In this document: one piece after another, positions 1 to 6,295 of the stretch
Layout of the letters: the number at the start of each line of letters is the position of its first letter
How positions within the stretch are numbered: the stretch's first letter is position 1
Assembly: GCA_021827465.1 (NCBI GenBank)
Contig: JAKAVX010000077.1
Span: 1 to 8,878, forward strand
Reading direction: 5' to 3'
DNA from: Deltaproteobacteria bacterium
Lineage (GTDB): Bacteria > Desulfobacterota_B > Binatia > Binatales > Binataceae
DNA length: 8,878 bases
Translations under genes and position numbers: made by a program
Notes under the pieces: generated by a model
What the model was told of the DNA's origin: nothing
What the model saw: the letters and a program-made list of their open reading frames with translations, nothing else
Databases searched by the model: none

Positions 1-1
1 G

Positions 2-544
2 ACCGTCACGCTTGACGACTCGGGCAAGGCGAAAAGCAAGACCCGGGGCAAGCCGCTATTCAATCCGGACAAGGACCCCGCTTTCGATCAGCCCGCGATG
101 GCGCCGGGGAAGGCCTATTTCGTCACCTATCACGGGATGGTTCTGCCGGTTGATCTTTCCGGCGCTGAGCCGGTCGCCGAACCCGAATGGCCGCTGCTCG
201 GCCCAGGCGACAAGGGATGGCTGCCGGGCGGATGGCAGGCGATCGCCTATCAGCAAAAGGCCGGTCTGCTCTACGTCCTGATGCACAAGGGCGGCGCGTG
301 GACGCACAAGGAGCCGGGAAGCGAGGTCTGGGTCTTCGACGCGAAAAGCAAAAAGCGCGTGCGCCGTTTCAAGCTCAAGGAGCCCGGCTACTGCATGCGG
401 GTGACCGACGACGCAAATCCTCTATTGTTCATCATGCCGCCGCCGTTGCCCGACACGAACCTTGATACATACTCTGCGACCAACGGACAATTCCTGGGCG
501 CGTACCAGCACATCGGTTCGTCAATCCTGCTCTACGGTCCGTGA
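2..544 (+). CDS. mauB: TTQ amine dehydrogenase heavy (alpha) chain, C-terminal part
   Basis: Partial gene open at the left edge; 180 C-terminal residues are visible, ending at TGA 542-544. It is the beta-propeller subunit of a periplasmic TTQ-dependent amine dehydrogenase, which forms a heterotetramer with the light chain and oxidises primary amines to aldehyde and ammonia. Visible matches to the family are AYFVTYHGMVLPVDLSG (residues 38-54 of the fragment), WLPGGWQ (73-79; methylamine dehydrogenases have WRPGGWQ here) and a propeller strand THKEPGSEVWVFDAKSKKRV (101-120). From memory, this last strand is closer to aromatic amine dehydrogenase than to methylamine dehydrogenase. The B-E-D-A order that follows confirms the identity. 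The signal peptide and substrate-channel residues lie outside the window. The symbol mauB is used by operon convention; aauB (aralkylamine) is equally possible. Confidence 0.88.
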   Translation, partial: TVTLDDSGKAKSKTRGKPLFNPDKDPAFDQPAMAPGKAYFVTYHGMVLPVDLSGAEPVAEPEWPLLGPGDKGWLPGGWQAIAYQQKAGLLYVLMHKGGAWTHKEPGSEVWVFDAKSKKRVRRFKLKEPGYCMRVTDDANPLLFIMPPPLPDTNLDTYSATNGQFLGAYQHIGSSILLYGP

Positions 545-575
545 TCGGGGAGGAAGCGTTTTTCGGGGTTAACCG

Positions 576-1124
576 ATGCCCGGCGTGGATCCAGCAATAC
601 GATGGCTTATCGCGGTTTCGCTCGCGGCCGTCTTTGCCAGTTCAGCGATTGCGAAATTGCGCGACCTGACGGCCTTTCGCGACGCGGCCGAGAACTATCG
701 TATCGTTCCGCGATGGATCGCCGCGGCGATGACCGGGATCGTCCCGCCCGCCGAGATTGCGGGCGCCGCGGGAATACTCCTCGCACCGACGCGCGCCGTC
801 TCGGCGCTTTTGCTGATCGCGCTGCTCGGGCTTTTCACCGCCGCTATCGGCGTCAACCTTGCGCGCGGACGGCGCGATATCGATTGCGGATGCTTCGGCC
901 CGGCGTTAAGGCAGGGGCTCAGCGGATGGCTCCTCGTGCGTAACGGGATACTTGTCGCCTTCGCGGTGGCGCTGCTTCTGCCCGCCGACGGACGGCGAAT
1001 CGGCGCGTTCGACGTGATGACGATCCTTTTCGGCGCGGCGGCGCTCGTGATGCTGTACGCGGCGGCTAATTACCTGCTCGCCGAGGCTTCGGCGCTCCGC
1101 GCTGTGGAGATGCGCCATGGTTGA
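576..1124 (+). CDS. mauE: Amine dehydrogenase maturation membrane protein MauE
   Basis: A 182-residue integral membrane protein with about four to five hydrophobic segments (roughly residues 10-27, 48-70, 74-95, 117-135 and 145-168). It carries the MauE hallmark DIDCGCFGP at 101-109, a cysteine pair next to a membrane helix. The family belongs to the DoxX/VKOR-like membrane redox group. In Paracoccus it is needed, with MauD, for a stable light chain, presumably by supporting formation of its disulfides. It starts 31 bases after mauB. An in-frame stop at 570-572 makes ATG 576 the first possible ATG; the ribosome binding site is weak (GGGG 565-568), and a stronger GGGGAGGAAG at 547-556 lies too far upstream. 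The gene overlaps mauD by 8 bases, so the two are probably translationally coupled. Confidence 0.93.
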   Translation: MPGVDPAIRWLIAVSLAAVFASSAIAKLRDLTAFRDAAENYRIVPRWIAAAMTGIVPPAEIAGAAGILLAPTRAVSALLLIALLGLFTAAIGVNLARGRRDIDCGCFGPALRQGLSGWLLVRNGILVAFAVALLLPADGRRIGAFDVMTILFGAAALVMLYAAANYLLAEASALRAVEMRHG

Positions 1125-1761
1125 AGCGCTGCTCGTCTCGCAGGCGGTGCTATGGATCGTCGTGGTCGTGCTTGCGGCGACGGTGATGGCGCTCGCGCGC
1201 CAGATCGGAGTGCTGCACGAGCGGATCGCGCCGATGGGCGCGCTGACGATCGATCAGGGACCGCGGGTCGGCGACGCGGCGCCGGTGTTCGAGCTTTCCG
1301 CGCTTTCCGGGCGCACGGTCAAAATCGGCGGCGCGAACGCGCGCGGGATGAGCACGCTGGTGCTCTTCGTTTCGCCGACCTGCTCGGTGTGCAAGAAGCT
1401 CGTCGCGATTGCAAAATCGGTGGTGGCGGCGTCGGGCGGCGTCGAGATGGTGTTTGCCAGCGACGGCGACCGGCCCGAGCAGGAACGCATGATACGCGAG
1501 AACCGTCTCGAGGACTTCGGCTTCGTGCTCTCGACCGAACTCGGGATGACGTACCGTATTGGCAGACTCCCGTACGCGGTGCTGATCGACGAGACGGGCG
1601 TGGTCCGCGCCAAGGGCCTCGTCAACACGCGCGAGCATCTGGAGAGCCTGCTCGAAGCGAAACGGATCGGAGTCGCTTCGATCCAGGAATACCTGGGCTC
1701 GCACGGCGGGCCTCAGCCGGCCGCGGCCGGCAACGGACAGAGGGGCGGCGATCATGGATAA
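1117..1761 (+). CDS. mauD: Amine dehydrogenase maturation thioredoxin-like protein MauD
   Basis: A 214-residue protein with one N-terminal membrane anchor (about residues 6-27) and a periplasmic thioredoxin fold. The active site is SPTCSVCKK (86-94, cysteines 89 and 92); the cis-proline loop is GRLPYAVLID (149-158, Pro152). IAPMGAL (37-43) and GLVNTREHLESLL (167-179) are further family matches. MauD is required for the disulfide-rich light chain to accumulate and is thought to act as an oxidase or isomerase of its cysteines, paired with MauE. The start is supported by GGAGA at 1106-1110, six bases before ATG. The last 8 bases overlap mauA. The Gly/Pro-rich tail after residue 195 looks unstructured. 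Confidence 0.93.
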   Translation: MVEALLVSQAVLWIVVVVLAATVMALARQIGVLHERIAPMGALTIDQGPRVGDAAPVFELSALSGRTVKIGGANARGMSTLVLFVSPTCSVCKKLVAIAKSVVAASGGVEMVFASDGDRPEQERMIRENRLEDFGFVLSTELGMTYRIGRLPYAVLIDETGVVRAKGLVNTREHLESLLEAKRIGVASIQEYLGSHGGPQPAAAGNGQRGGDHG

Positions 1762-2260
1762 ACTCGTCGAGCATCTGACGCGCAGCGTTGCGCAGCGCAC
1801 CTCGCGCCGCAGCTTTCTTGCCCGCCTTGGGCAGGCGCTGGTCGGCGCCATTGCGATTCCGCTCCTGCCCGTGGACAGGGTCGCTTCGCGTGCTCATGCC
1901 GCCGAAAAGGCCGCAGCGGCCGCCAATGACGACACCGGATGCGAATACTGGAAGTACTGCGCGGTCGACGGCTTCCTGTGCTCGTGCTGCGGAGGGGCTT
2001 CGCACAACTGTCCGCCCGGCGCGACCCCGTCGCCGACTTCGTGGGTCGGCACCTGCCACAATCCCAACGACGGGCGAAACTATATCGTCAGCTACCGCGA
2101 CTGCTGCGGCAAAGCGCCGTGCGGCAAATGCTTCTGCGCGAACACCGAGGGTGAGATGCCGGTTTACCGGGTGCCGCTCAACAGCGACCTCGTATGGTGC
2201 TTCGGCGCGCCCTCGATGGTCTATCACTGCTCGACGGCCGAAATCGTCGCCGTGAAGTAG
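1754..2260 (+). CDS. mauA: TTQ amine dehydrogenase light (beta) chain
   Basis: A 168-residue precursor of the catalytic subunit. A twin-arginine signal, TSRRSFLARLG (16-26), and a hydrophobic stretch end at an AHA/AE cleavage-like site near residue 50, so it is exported folded by Tat. The two tryptophans that form TTQ are Trp97 (TSWVGTC) and Trp148 (LVWCFGA), 51 residues apart exactly as Trp57/Trp108 in Paracoccus. The aspartates matching Asp32 and Asp76 are Asp72 and Asp116. There are 14 cysteines, against 12 in Paracoccus; the two extra are Cys79 and Cys123, as in aromatic amine dehydrogenase. The N-terminal half (CAVDGFLCSCCGG, GTCHNP) resembles the aromatic amine enzyme and the C-terminal half (NTEGEMPVYR, WCFGA) the methylamine enzyme. 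The position of Thr122 in Paracoccus appears to be Ser160. GAGGGG at 1739-1744 is the likely ribosome binding site. The true substrate is not decided. Confidence 0.93.
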   Translation: MDKLVEHLTRSVAQRTSRRSFLARLGQALVGAIAIPLLPVDRVASRAHAAEKAAAAANDDTGCEYWKYCAVDGFLCSCCGGASHNCPPGATPSPTSWVGTCHNPNDGRNYIVSYRDCCGKAPCGKCFCANTEGEMPVYRVPLNSDLVWCFGAPSMVYHCSTAEIVAVK

Positions 2261-2335
2261 CCCCTGCGCGCGACATATCCGGCGAGGCCTCGGCGGAGAC
2301 TCCGCGCGGAATCTTCGAAAAGGGGGTACGCTGCG

Positions 2336-2545
2336 ATGCGTCCGTCGAAGGGATTGCGGCTCCGCGGCCATGAGGGTGCCGGATTGATTTTTTCATTCGA
2401 CAGCGTGCCAGCAAGCCGCTACACGTGGTCAGCGTGTGGCGGAATCATATTTGAAGGTTTATCGTTCCCCGCACGCAGAGTGAGACAAACGCAACTGCCG
2501 ATGGTTGCCGAGTGTCAGATAGTTCGAGATGTTCGAGAGAAGTGA
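2336..2545 (+). CDS. Possible small ORF coupled to the cytochrome gene (doubtful)
   Basis: A 69-codon frame in the gap between mauA and the first cytochrome. No family is recognised; the product is basic and has no clear domain or signal. Two features make it worth listing. A purine-rich AAAAGGGGGT (2317-2327 area) lies at good ribosome-binding distance from ATG 2336, and its TGA (2543-2545) overlaps GTG 2542, a plausible start of the cytochrome gene, in a GTGA arrangement typical of translational coupling. It might be a leader peptide or simply chance in GC-rich DNA. No hydrophobic or cofactor motif supports a real protein. Confidence 0.2.
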   Translation: MRPSKGLRLRGHEGAGLIFSFDSVPASRYTWSACGGIIFEGLSFPARRVRQTQLPMVAECQIVRDVREK

Positions 2546-3048
2546 AGATTGCGATTGCGCTTGGTGCGGGACTTATGGTTCTCGCGGAGTTGATGACGGC
2601 GCGGGGAGCGCGCGCCGAAACCGGCGTCTTTGCGACCACCTGCGCGGTATGCCATCAGCCGAGCGGTCGCGGTGTTCCCGGCGTTTATCCGCCGCTGGCC
2701 GACACGGTCGGCGCGTATGTCCGCATTCCCTCGGGACGCCGTTACCTGATGCACGTTCTGATCAACGGGATGACGGGTCCGATCGTCTCGCACAACGTGA
2801 CCTACAACGGCCTGATGCCCTCGTTCGCAAACCTCGGTGACGGTGCGATCGCGGCGATTCTGAATCAGGTGCTGTTCAAACTGAATAGAAGGCTGCTGCC
2901 CGCCGGTTTCAAGCCGATCACCGCCTCCGAGGTACACGGCGCGCGGCAGGACAAACTTTCGGCCAGCTTGATGTCGCATCGGCGGGCTCGGTTGATGAAG
3001 GCGCTCGGCGCGAAAGTCTCGGACGCGGCGCGGAGCGAAGCGCGATGA
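2512..3048 (+). CDS. Periplasmic monohaem cytochrome c (His/Met), probable electron acceptor
   Basis: A 178-residue class I c-type cytochrome. A signal peptide (h-region about residues 12-28, cleavage-like ARA/ET near 35) is followed by the haem site CAVCH (44-48) and the axial methionine in NGLMPSF (Met102). The tail after about residue 125 is basic and unusual for a minimal cytochrome c. It lies in the place of amicyanin, which accepts electrons from methylamine dehydrogenase in Paracoccus, so taking electrons from the TTQ enzyme is the natural inference. Start choice is uncertain: GTG 2512 gives a longer N-terminus without a good ribosome binding site. GTG 2542 would give a compact signal peptide starting MKIAIALGAG. 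The last bases overlap the next gene by ATGA. The protein is clearly paralogous to that neighbour. Confidence 0.85.
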   Translation: MSDSSRCSREVKIAIALGAGLMVLAELMTARGARAETGVFATTCAVCHQPSGRGVPGVYPPLADTVGAYVRIPSGRRYLMHVLINGMTGPIVSHNVTYNGLMPSFANLGDGAIAAILNQVLFKLNRRLLPAGFKPITASEVHGARQDKLSASLMSHRRARLMKALGAKVSDAARSEAR

Positions 3049-3473
3049 GGCGGAAAATCGCGGCGGCGATGCTGGGCGCGTTTCTTCTTGCTTTCCCCCC
3101 GGCGCGAGTCCGTGCCGAGCCACCGCAGAAACTCTACGAACTCAACTGCTGGGGATGCCACGGGGTGAACGGCGAAGGGGTAAAGAATACAGCGCCGACG
3201 CTGGTCGGTGTCGCCAAGTTTCTGAAGGTGCCGGGTGGCCGCGCCTATCTGATCGAAGTGCCGGGCGTCTCGTATTCGAAGCTGAACGACGCCGAGGTCG
3301 CGGCGGTGATGAACTGGGTGCTTGGCAACTTCAGCAAAAAAAACCTGTCGGCCGGGTTTACGCCCTACACCGCCGCCGAAGTGGGACGGTACCGGAAAAT
3401 CCATCTGCCGCGGCTCGCCGAAACCCGAAAACACCTGATCAAGGAAATCGCCGCGCGAAGCGCCGGCGATTGA
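3045..3473 (+). CDS. Periplasmic monohaem c-type cytochrome lacking the axial Met loop
   Basis: A 142-residue exported protein with a signal peptide (MRRK then hydrophobic 5-18, cleavage-like VRA/EP near 24) and one haem site, CWGCH (35-39). It shares with the preceding cytochrome the spacing to a P-G-G-R-A-Y-L motif (63-69) and a C-terminal block, LSAGFTPYTAAEV (101-113), matching LPAGFKPITASEV in the neighbour. The segment of the neighbour that carries its axial Met102 is absent: cyt c helix NDAEVAAVMNWVL (81-93) follows almost directly after EVPGVSYSKL. The only methionines are 1, 9 and 89, none at a normal ligand position. The haem may therefore be five-coordinate, or use another ligand such as Tyr77 or a histidine. 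ATG overlaps the previous stop (ATGA), so the two are coupled. Function is unknown; electron transfer or a role in TTQ maturation are possible. Confidence 0.83.
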   Translation: MRRKIAAAMLGAFLLAFPPARVRAEPPQKLYELNCWGCHGVNGEGVKNTAPTLVGVAKFLKVPGGRAYLIEVPGVSYSKLNDAEVAAVMNWVLGNFSKKNLSAGFTPYTAAEVGRYRKIHLPRLAETRKHLIKEIAARSAGD

Positions 3474-3607
3474 CGCGCGAGACGCCAACGTACGGCCTCG
3501 AAACGCGCACGCCGTCGCCTACCGCTCGTTAGGCCACGGTTGCCCGAGGCAGCCGCCGAAGCGTATACGCATCGTTGAGGACCAGCGATCCACTGCGGTC
3601 TATCGCC

Positions 3608-3613
3608 AGGAGA
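3608..3613 (+). promoter_or_regulatory. Ribosome binding site of the nitronate monooxygenase-family gene
   Basis: AGGAGA lies eight bases before ATG 3622 and is one of the best ribosome binding sites in the window. It fixes the start of the flavoprotein gene. No convincing promoter or terminator was found in the 148 bases between the second cytochrome and this gene, so read-through from the amine dehydrogenase operon is possible. Confidence 0.7.
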
Positions 3614-3621
3614 AGCTTTCG

Positions 3622-4620
3622 ATGCTGCACACGTCGATTTGCGATTACTTTGGAATCAAATACCCGATTCTGCTCGCCGGAATGGGCGGCGCGGCGTTGC
3701 ACAAGGTGGTTGCCGCGGTCTCGAACGCCGGCGGACTTGGCGTGATCGGAGGCGCGGGGCTGCCCGCCGAGGTGCTCAGAAGCGAGATTCGCAAGACCCG
3801 CGAGCTTACCGACAAGCCGTTCGCGGTGGACCTGCTTGCGCCGATACCGGACATGATGCGCCCGTACATGCCGATAATACTGGAGGAGAAGGTCAAGATT
3901 TTCGTCGCCGGCCTCGCGGTGCCCTCCGAATTCCTCCAGACGATGCACGAGCACGGGATGAAAGTCGTCGTGATGTGCGGCAAGGTGCGCCACGCGCAAA
4001 AGGCCCAGGACGGCGGTGCGGATGTGGTCGTCGCGCAGGGAACCGAAGCCGGCGGCCATACCGGGGAAATCGGCCTGATGTCGCTCCTGCCGCAGGTCAT
4101 ACGCGCCGTCAAGCTGCCGGTGCTCGCCGCGGGCGGTATCGCGCACGGAAGCCAGATCGCCGCCGCGCTCATGATGGGCGCGCAGGGCGTCGTGATCGGC
4201 ACGCGCTTTCTCGCCACGCCCGAGGCGCAGGCCGCGCCCGAGTACAAGCAGGCGATCCTGAAGGCGCGCGAGGACTCGACCATCCGCACACGGGCGTACA
4301 CGGGCAAGACCGCGCGATGTATCCGGACGCCGTACGCGATGGAATGGGAGCGCGAACCCTCGAAGATAAAGCCGTTCCCCGAACAGGCGATGATCTCGCG
4401 GCGCAACTGCGCGATGGACTATGCGGGTATCGACAGCGGCGCCGACCCGGAGCTGACCTTCATGCCGTGCGGACAGGGCGCGGGGATGATCAACGAGGTG
4501 AAGCCGGTCGCTGAGGTGATGGCCGATCTGCTGGGCGAAACCGAAGAGGCGCTCAGACGCTCGCAGGACTTGCTCGCCGATCGCGCGGGCGGCCAGTACT
4601 CCGCCACCCCGCCGCGCTAG
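3622..4620 (+). CDS. Nitronate monooxygenase / FabK-family FMN oxidoreductase
   Basis: A 332-residue TIM-barrel flavoprotein of the 2-nitropropane dioxygenase family. The N-terminal strand YPILLAGMGG (14-23) and SNAGGLGVIGG (34-44) are typical. The FMN/active-site segment AQGTEAGGHTG (138-148) includes His146, the position of the catalytic base in class I nitronate monooxygenases. LAAGGIAHGSQIAAALMMGA (168-187) and GVVIGTRFLATPEA (189-202) form the phosphate-binding end of the barrel, and MPCGQGAGMI (281-290) is a C-terminal match. Members oxidise alkyl nitronates or reduce enoyl thioesters or quinones; sequence alone does not decide here. No signal peptide is visible, so it should be cytoplasmic. 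It lies 148 bases after the cytochromes on the same strand, but a link to amine oxidation is not shown. A strong terminator follows. Confidence 0.87.
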   Translation: MLHTSICDYFGIKYPILLAGMGGAALHKVVAAVSNAGGLGVIGGAGLPAEVLRSEIRKTRELTDKPFAVDLLAPIPDMMRPYMPIILEEKVKIFVAGLAVPSEFLQTMHEHGMKVVVMCGKVRHAQKAQDGGADVVVAQGTEAGGHTGEIGLMSLLPQVIRAVKLPVLAAGGIAHGSQIAAALMMGAQGVVIGTRFLATPEAQAAPEYKQAILKAREDSTIRTRAYTGKTARCIRTPYAMEWEREPSKIKPFPEQAMISRRNCAMDYAGIDSGADPELTFMPCGQGAGMINEVKPVAEVMADLLGETEEALRRSQDLLADRAGGQYSATPPR

Positions 4621-4647
4621 CGCCAGGCGTGACTCCTAAGAATGAGA

Positions 4648-4683
4648 AACGGCAGGCGAGAGATCTTCGCCTGCCGTTCTTTT
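4648..4683. terminator. Rho-independent terminator, probably bidirectional
   Basis: A perfect 12-base-pair inverted repeat (AACGGCAGGCGA at 4648-4659, TCGCCTGCCGTT at 4667-4678) with a 7-base loop is followed by CTTTT on the + strand. It lies 27 bases after the flavoprotein stop and just past the 3' end of the convergent gene on the - strand. Its form suits termination of the + transcript best. The stem could also stop the - transcript, although the T-run on that side is interrupted. Confidence 0.9.
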
Positions 4684-4698
4684 GTAACCAGTGACGCG

Positions 4699-5805
4699 TC
4701 ACTTATGCGCGAATGTCGGTTCGCAATTGTTGCCGAAGGTGAACGAGTAGAGTCCCACGCTCGGGTCGGCGGTGCTGACCGCGAGCAGATGCTTTCCGAA
4801 ATCGCGATTGTTCACGACGTAGTACATCCGGCGCGGCACAATCTCCATATACGTCTTTCCCGAAGCGTCGGCCTTCACGTCGACCCCGCGCGCGCTCTGC
4901 GTGATCGGCTTGCCGTCCTGCGTGACATAGACCCGGCGCGGTTTGCCGTTGTCGGAGCCTGCGACCATGTAAACAGATGTGGCGCGGTAGTGAAGGAGCA
5001 CCGCTGAGTCGGACTTCTCCGCGCTGGCATCGGTATGGATGCCGTCGCCGTGCGCCGTCCACGGGCCTTCCAGAGCGGCCGTGTCGATCGGAACCGGATT
5101 GGGCGCGACGTAAACGTGGAGCTTGCCCTTCACCAGGTCGCCCTTGTTCGAGATATTCAGGTCGCGCAGCGTGCCGAGATACGTCTCGCGCGTCGTGCGC
5201 AGGCATGCGCCACCGTACTGCCGCCGGTCTTCGGTTATCTGGTATTTTGCGGCTTTGAAGCTGAGCGACGGATTGGCCTCCCTGAGCAGGCTCTGGATCA
5301 GCATCTCGGTCAAATCGTAATCGCCCTCGCCGAGATGGCGATCGACGACGCGTCCTTTGCTGTCGATCAGGTACTCTGTCGGCCATCCGGGATTATGGAA
5401 CGCGTCCCAGATCTTTCCGTCGTTGTCGATCACGACCGGATAGGTAATCCCGAAGCGCCGCATCGCTTCGCGCACCAGGTTGGCGTTCTTGGCGAAATCG
5501 AACTCCGGCGTATGGACCCCGATTATCACCAGCCCGAGCGGCCCGTACAGCCGGTTCCATCGCTCGAGATACGGAAACGTGCGGATACAGTTGATGCAGG
5601 TGTAGTCCCAGAAATCGATCAGGACGACCTTGCCGCGAAGTTCCTTCAGAGTGAGCGGTTTGGAGTTGATCCAGATCTTCGCGGTCGGAAAGTTAGGCGC
5701 GGGAAAACGCGGCCCCTCGATTTTCACTACGGCGTAAGAGGCTGAAGCGGCGAAAAGGAGTGTCCCCAGCAAAATCCCGCATAACAGTGCGGCGGTTCTT
5801 CTCAT
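4699..5805 (-). CDS. Exported thioredoxin-like protein with DipZ-type C-terminal domain
   Basis: A 368-residue protein with a signal peptide (MRRT, hydrophobic to about residue 25), a TlpA/AhpC-like thioredoxin domain (about 45-175) and a C-terminal beta-rich domain (about 195-368). The active site is FWDYTCINCIRTFPYLERW (65-83, Cys70 and Cys73), with the cis-proline in NPGWPTEYLID (138-148, Pro142). GGACLRTTRETYLG (198-211) and the terminal LYSFTFGNNCEPTF resemble the periplasmic part of actinobacterial DipZ. The CcdA-like membrane half of DipZ is absent here, so an electron donor must be encoded elsewhere. The role is probably periplasmic thiol reduction or oxidation. The frame continues upstream to 6117 but that part lies opposite trxA, so ATG at 5803-5805 is chosen because it begins the signal peptide. 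No strong ribosome binding site precedes it. Confidence 0.85.
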   Translation of the reverse strand: MRRTAALLCGILLGTLLFAASASYAVVKIEGPRFPAPNFPTAKIWINSKPLTLKELRGKVVLIDFWDYTCINCIRTFPYLERWNRLYGPLGLVIIGVHTPEFDFAKNANLVREAMRRFGITYPVVIDNDGKIWDAFHNPGWPTEYLIDSKGRVVDRHLGEGDYDLTEMLIQSLLREANPSLSFKAAKYQITEDRRQYGGACLRTTRETYLGTLRDLNISNKGDLVKGKLHVYVAPNPVPIDTAALEGPWTAHGDGIHTDASAEKSDSAVLLHYRATSVYMVAGSDNGKPRRVYVTQDGKPITQSARGVDVKADASGKTYMEIVPRRMYYVVNNRDFGKHLLAVSTADPSVGLYSFTFGNNCEPTFAHK

Positions 5806-5857
5806 AAGCAGATTCAAACCCGCGCGCCACGCAAGAATCAAGCTCGAAAAACGCGCC

Positions 5858-5886
5858 TTGACTGTCCGGGCTGGCGTACTTATTTT
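5858..5886 (+). promoter_or_regulatory. Sigma70-type promoter of trxA
   Basis: TTGACT (5858-5863) and TATTTT (5881-5886) are separated by exactly 17 bases, placing the start of transcription near 5893 and giving a leader of about 30 bases. The match is 5/6 at -35 and 4/6 at -10. It lies in the divergent gap between the DipZ-like gene and trxA. Confidence 0.65.
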
Positions 5887-5923
5887 CAAATTCAGGCGCT
5901 TCGCGCCGAGAGGAACAATCCCG

Positions 5924-6256
5924 ATGGCAAGCGACAAGGTGCTGCACGTCAGCGATTCCAATTTCGAGACCGAGGTACTGAAGTCCGACAAGCCGGTGCT
6001 GGTGGACTTCTGGGCGCCCTGGTGTGGTCCGTGCCGCGCCATCGCACCGATAGTCGACGAACTCGCCAACGAATACGCGGACCGTCTTAAAGTGGTCAAG
6101 ATAAACGTCGACGACAATCCGATGACGCCGGCGCGTTATGGCGTGCGCGGAATTCCCAATCTGCTCATCATTCGAAGCGGACAGGTGAAGGAGCAAATCG
6201 TCGGCGCGGTCCCCAAGGTGCATCTGGTGCGCGCGCTCGAAGGCGCGCTCGCCTGA
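5924..6256 (+). CDS. trxA: Thioredoxin
   Basis: A 110-residue cytoplasmic thioredoxin of normal length. FWAPWCGPCRAIAP (29-42) contains the canonical WCGPC site (33-37), and the cis-proline is Pro78 in GVRGIPNLLI, with Asn in place of the usual Thr after it. It is reduced by thioredoxin reductase and reduces cytoplasmic disulfides. The frame is open further upstream to 5858, but ATG 5924 is preceded by GAGAGGAA (5908-5915) at good distance, and the promoter at 5858-5886 overlaps the extension, so the short form is chosen. It is divergent from the DipZ-like thioredoxin gene and convergent with the CvpA-family gene 39 bases away. Confidence 0.95.
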   Translation: MASDKVLHVSDSNFETEVLKSDKPVLVDFWAPWCGPCRAIAPIVDELANEYADRLKVVKINVDDNPMTPARYGVRGIPNLLIIRSGQVKEQIVGAVPKVHLVRALEGALA

Positions 6257-6295
6257 GCCGCCGCCGAACGCTGCGATTCCGACGATCCCGCCAAA

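Noticed and set aside
2293..2305. Hairpin GCGGAGACTCCGC after mauA as a terminator
   Set aside because: Only five pairs with a tiny loop and no T-run; cannot be supported as a terminator or attenuator.
1150..2371. Long open frames on the - strand opposite mauD and mauA
   Set aside because: Arg/Ala-rich products with no motifs, explained by high GC; the + strand genes have clear family signatures.
3622..4620. Naming the flavoprotein as FabK enoyl-ACP reductase
   Set aside because: No fatty-acid synthesis neighbours; the GTEAGGHTG segment suits the wider nitronate monooxygenase family, and sequence alone does not separate the activities.
5035..5745. 236-codon + strand frame opposite the DipZ-like gene
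   Set aside because: It is the antisense shadow of a well-supported thioredoxin-domain gene and has no recognisable domain.
5806..6117. N-terminal extension of the DipZ-like frame on the - strand
   Set aside because: It lies opposite trxA and shows no protein-like pattern; the signal peptide begins at the ATG at 5803-5805.
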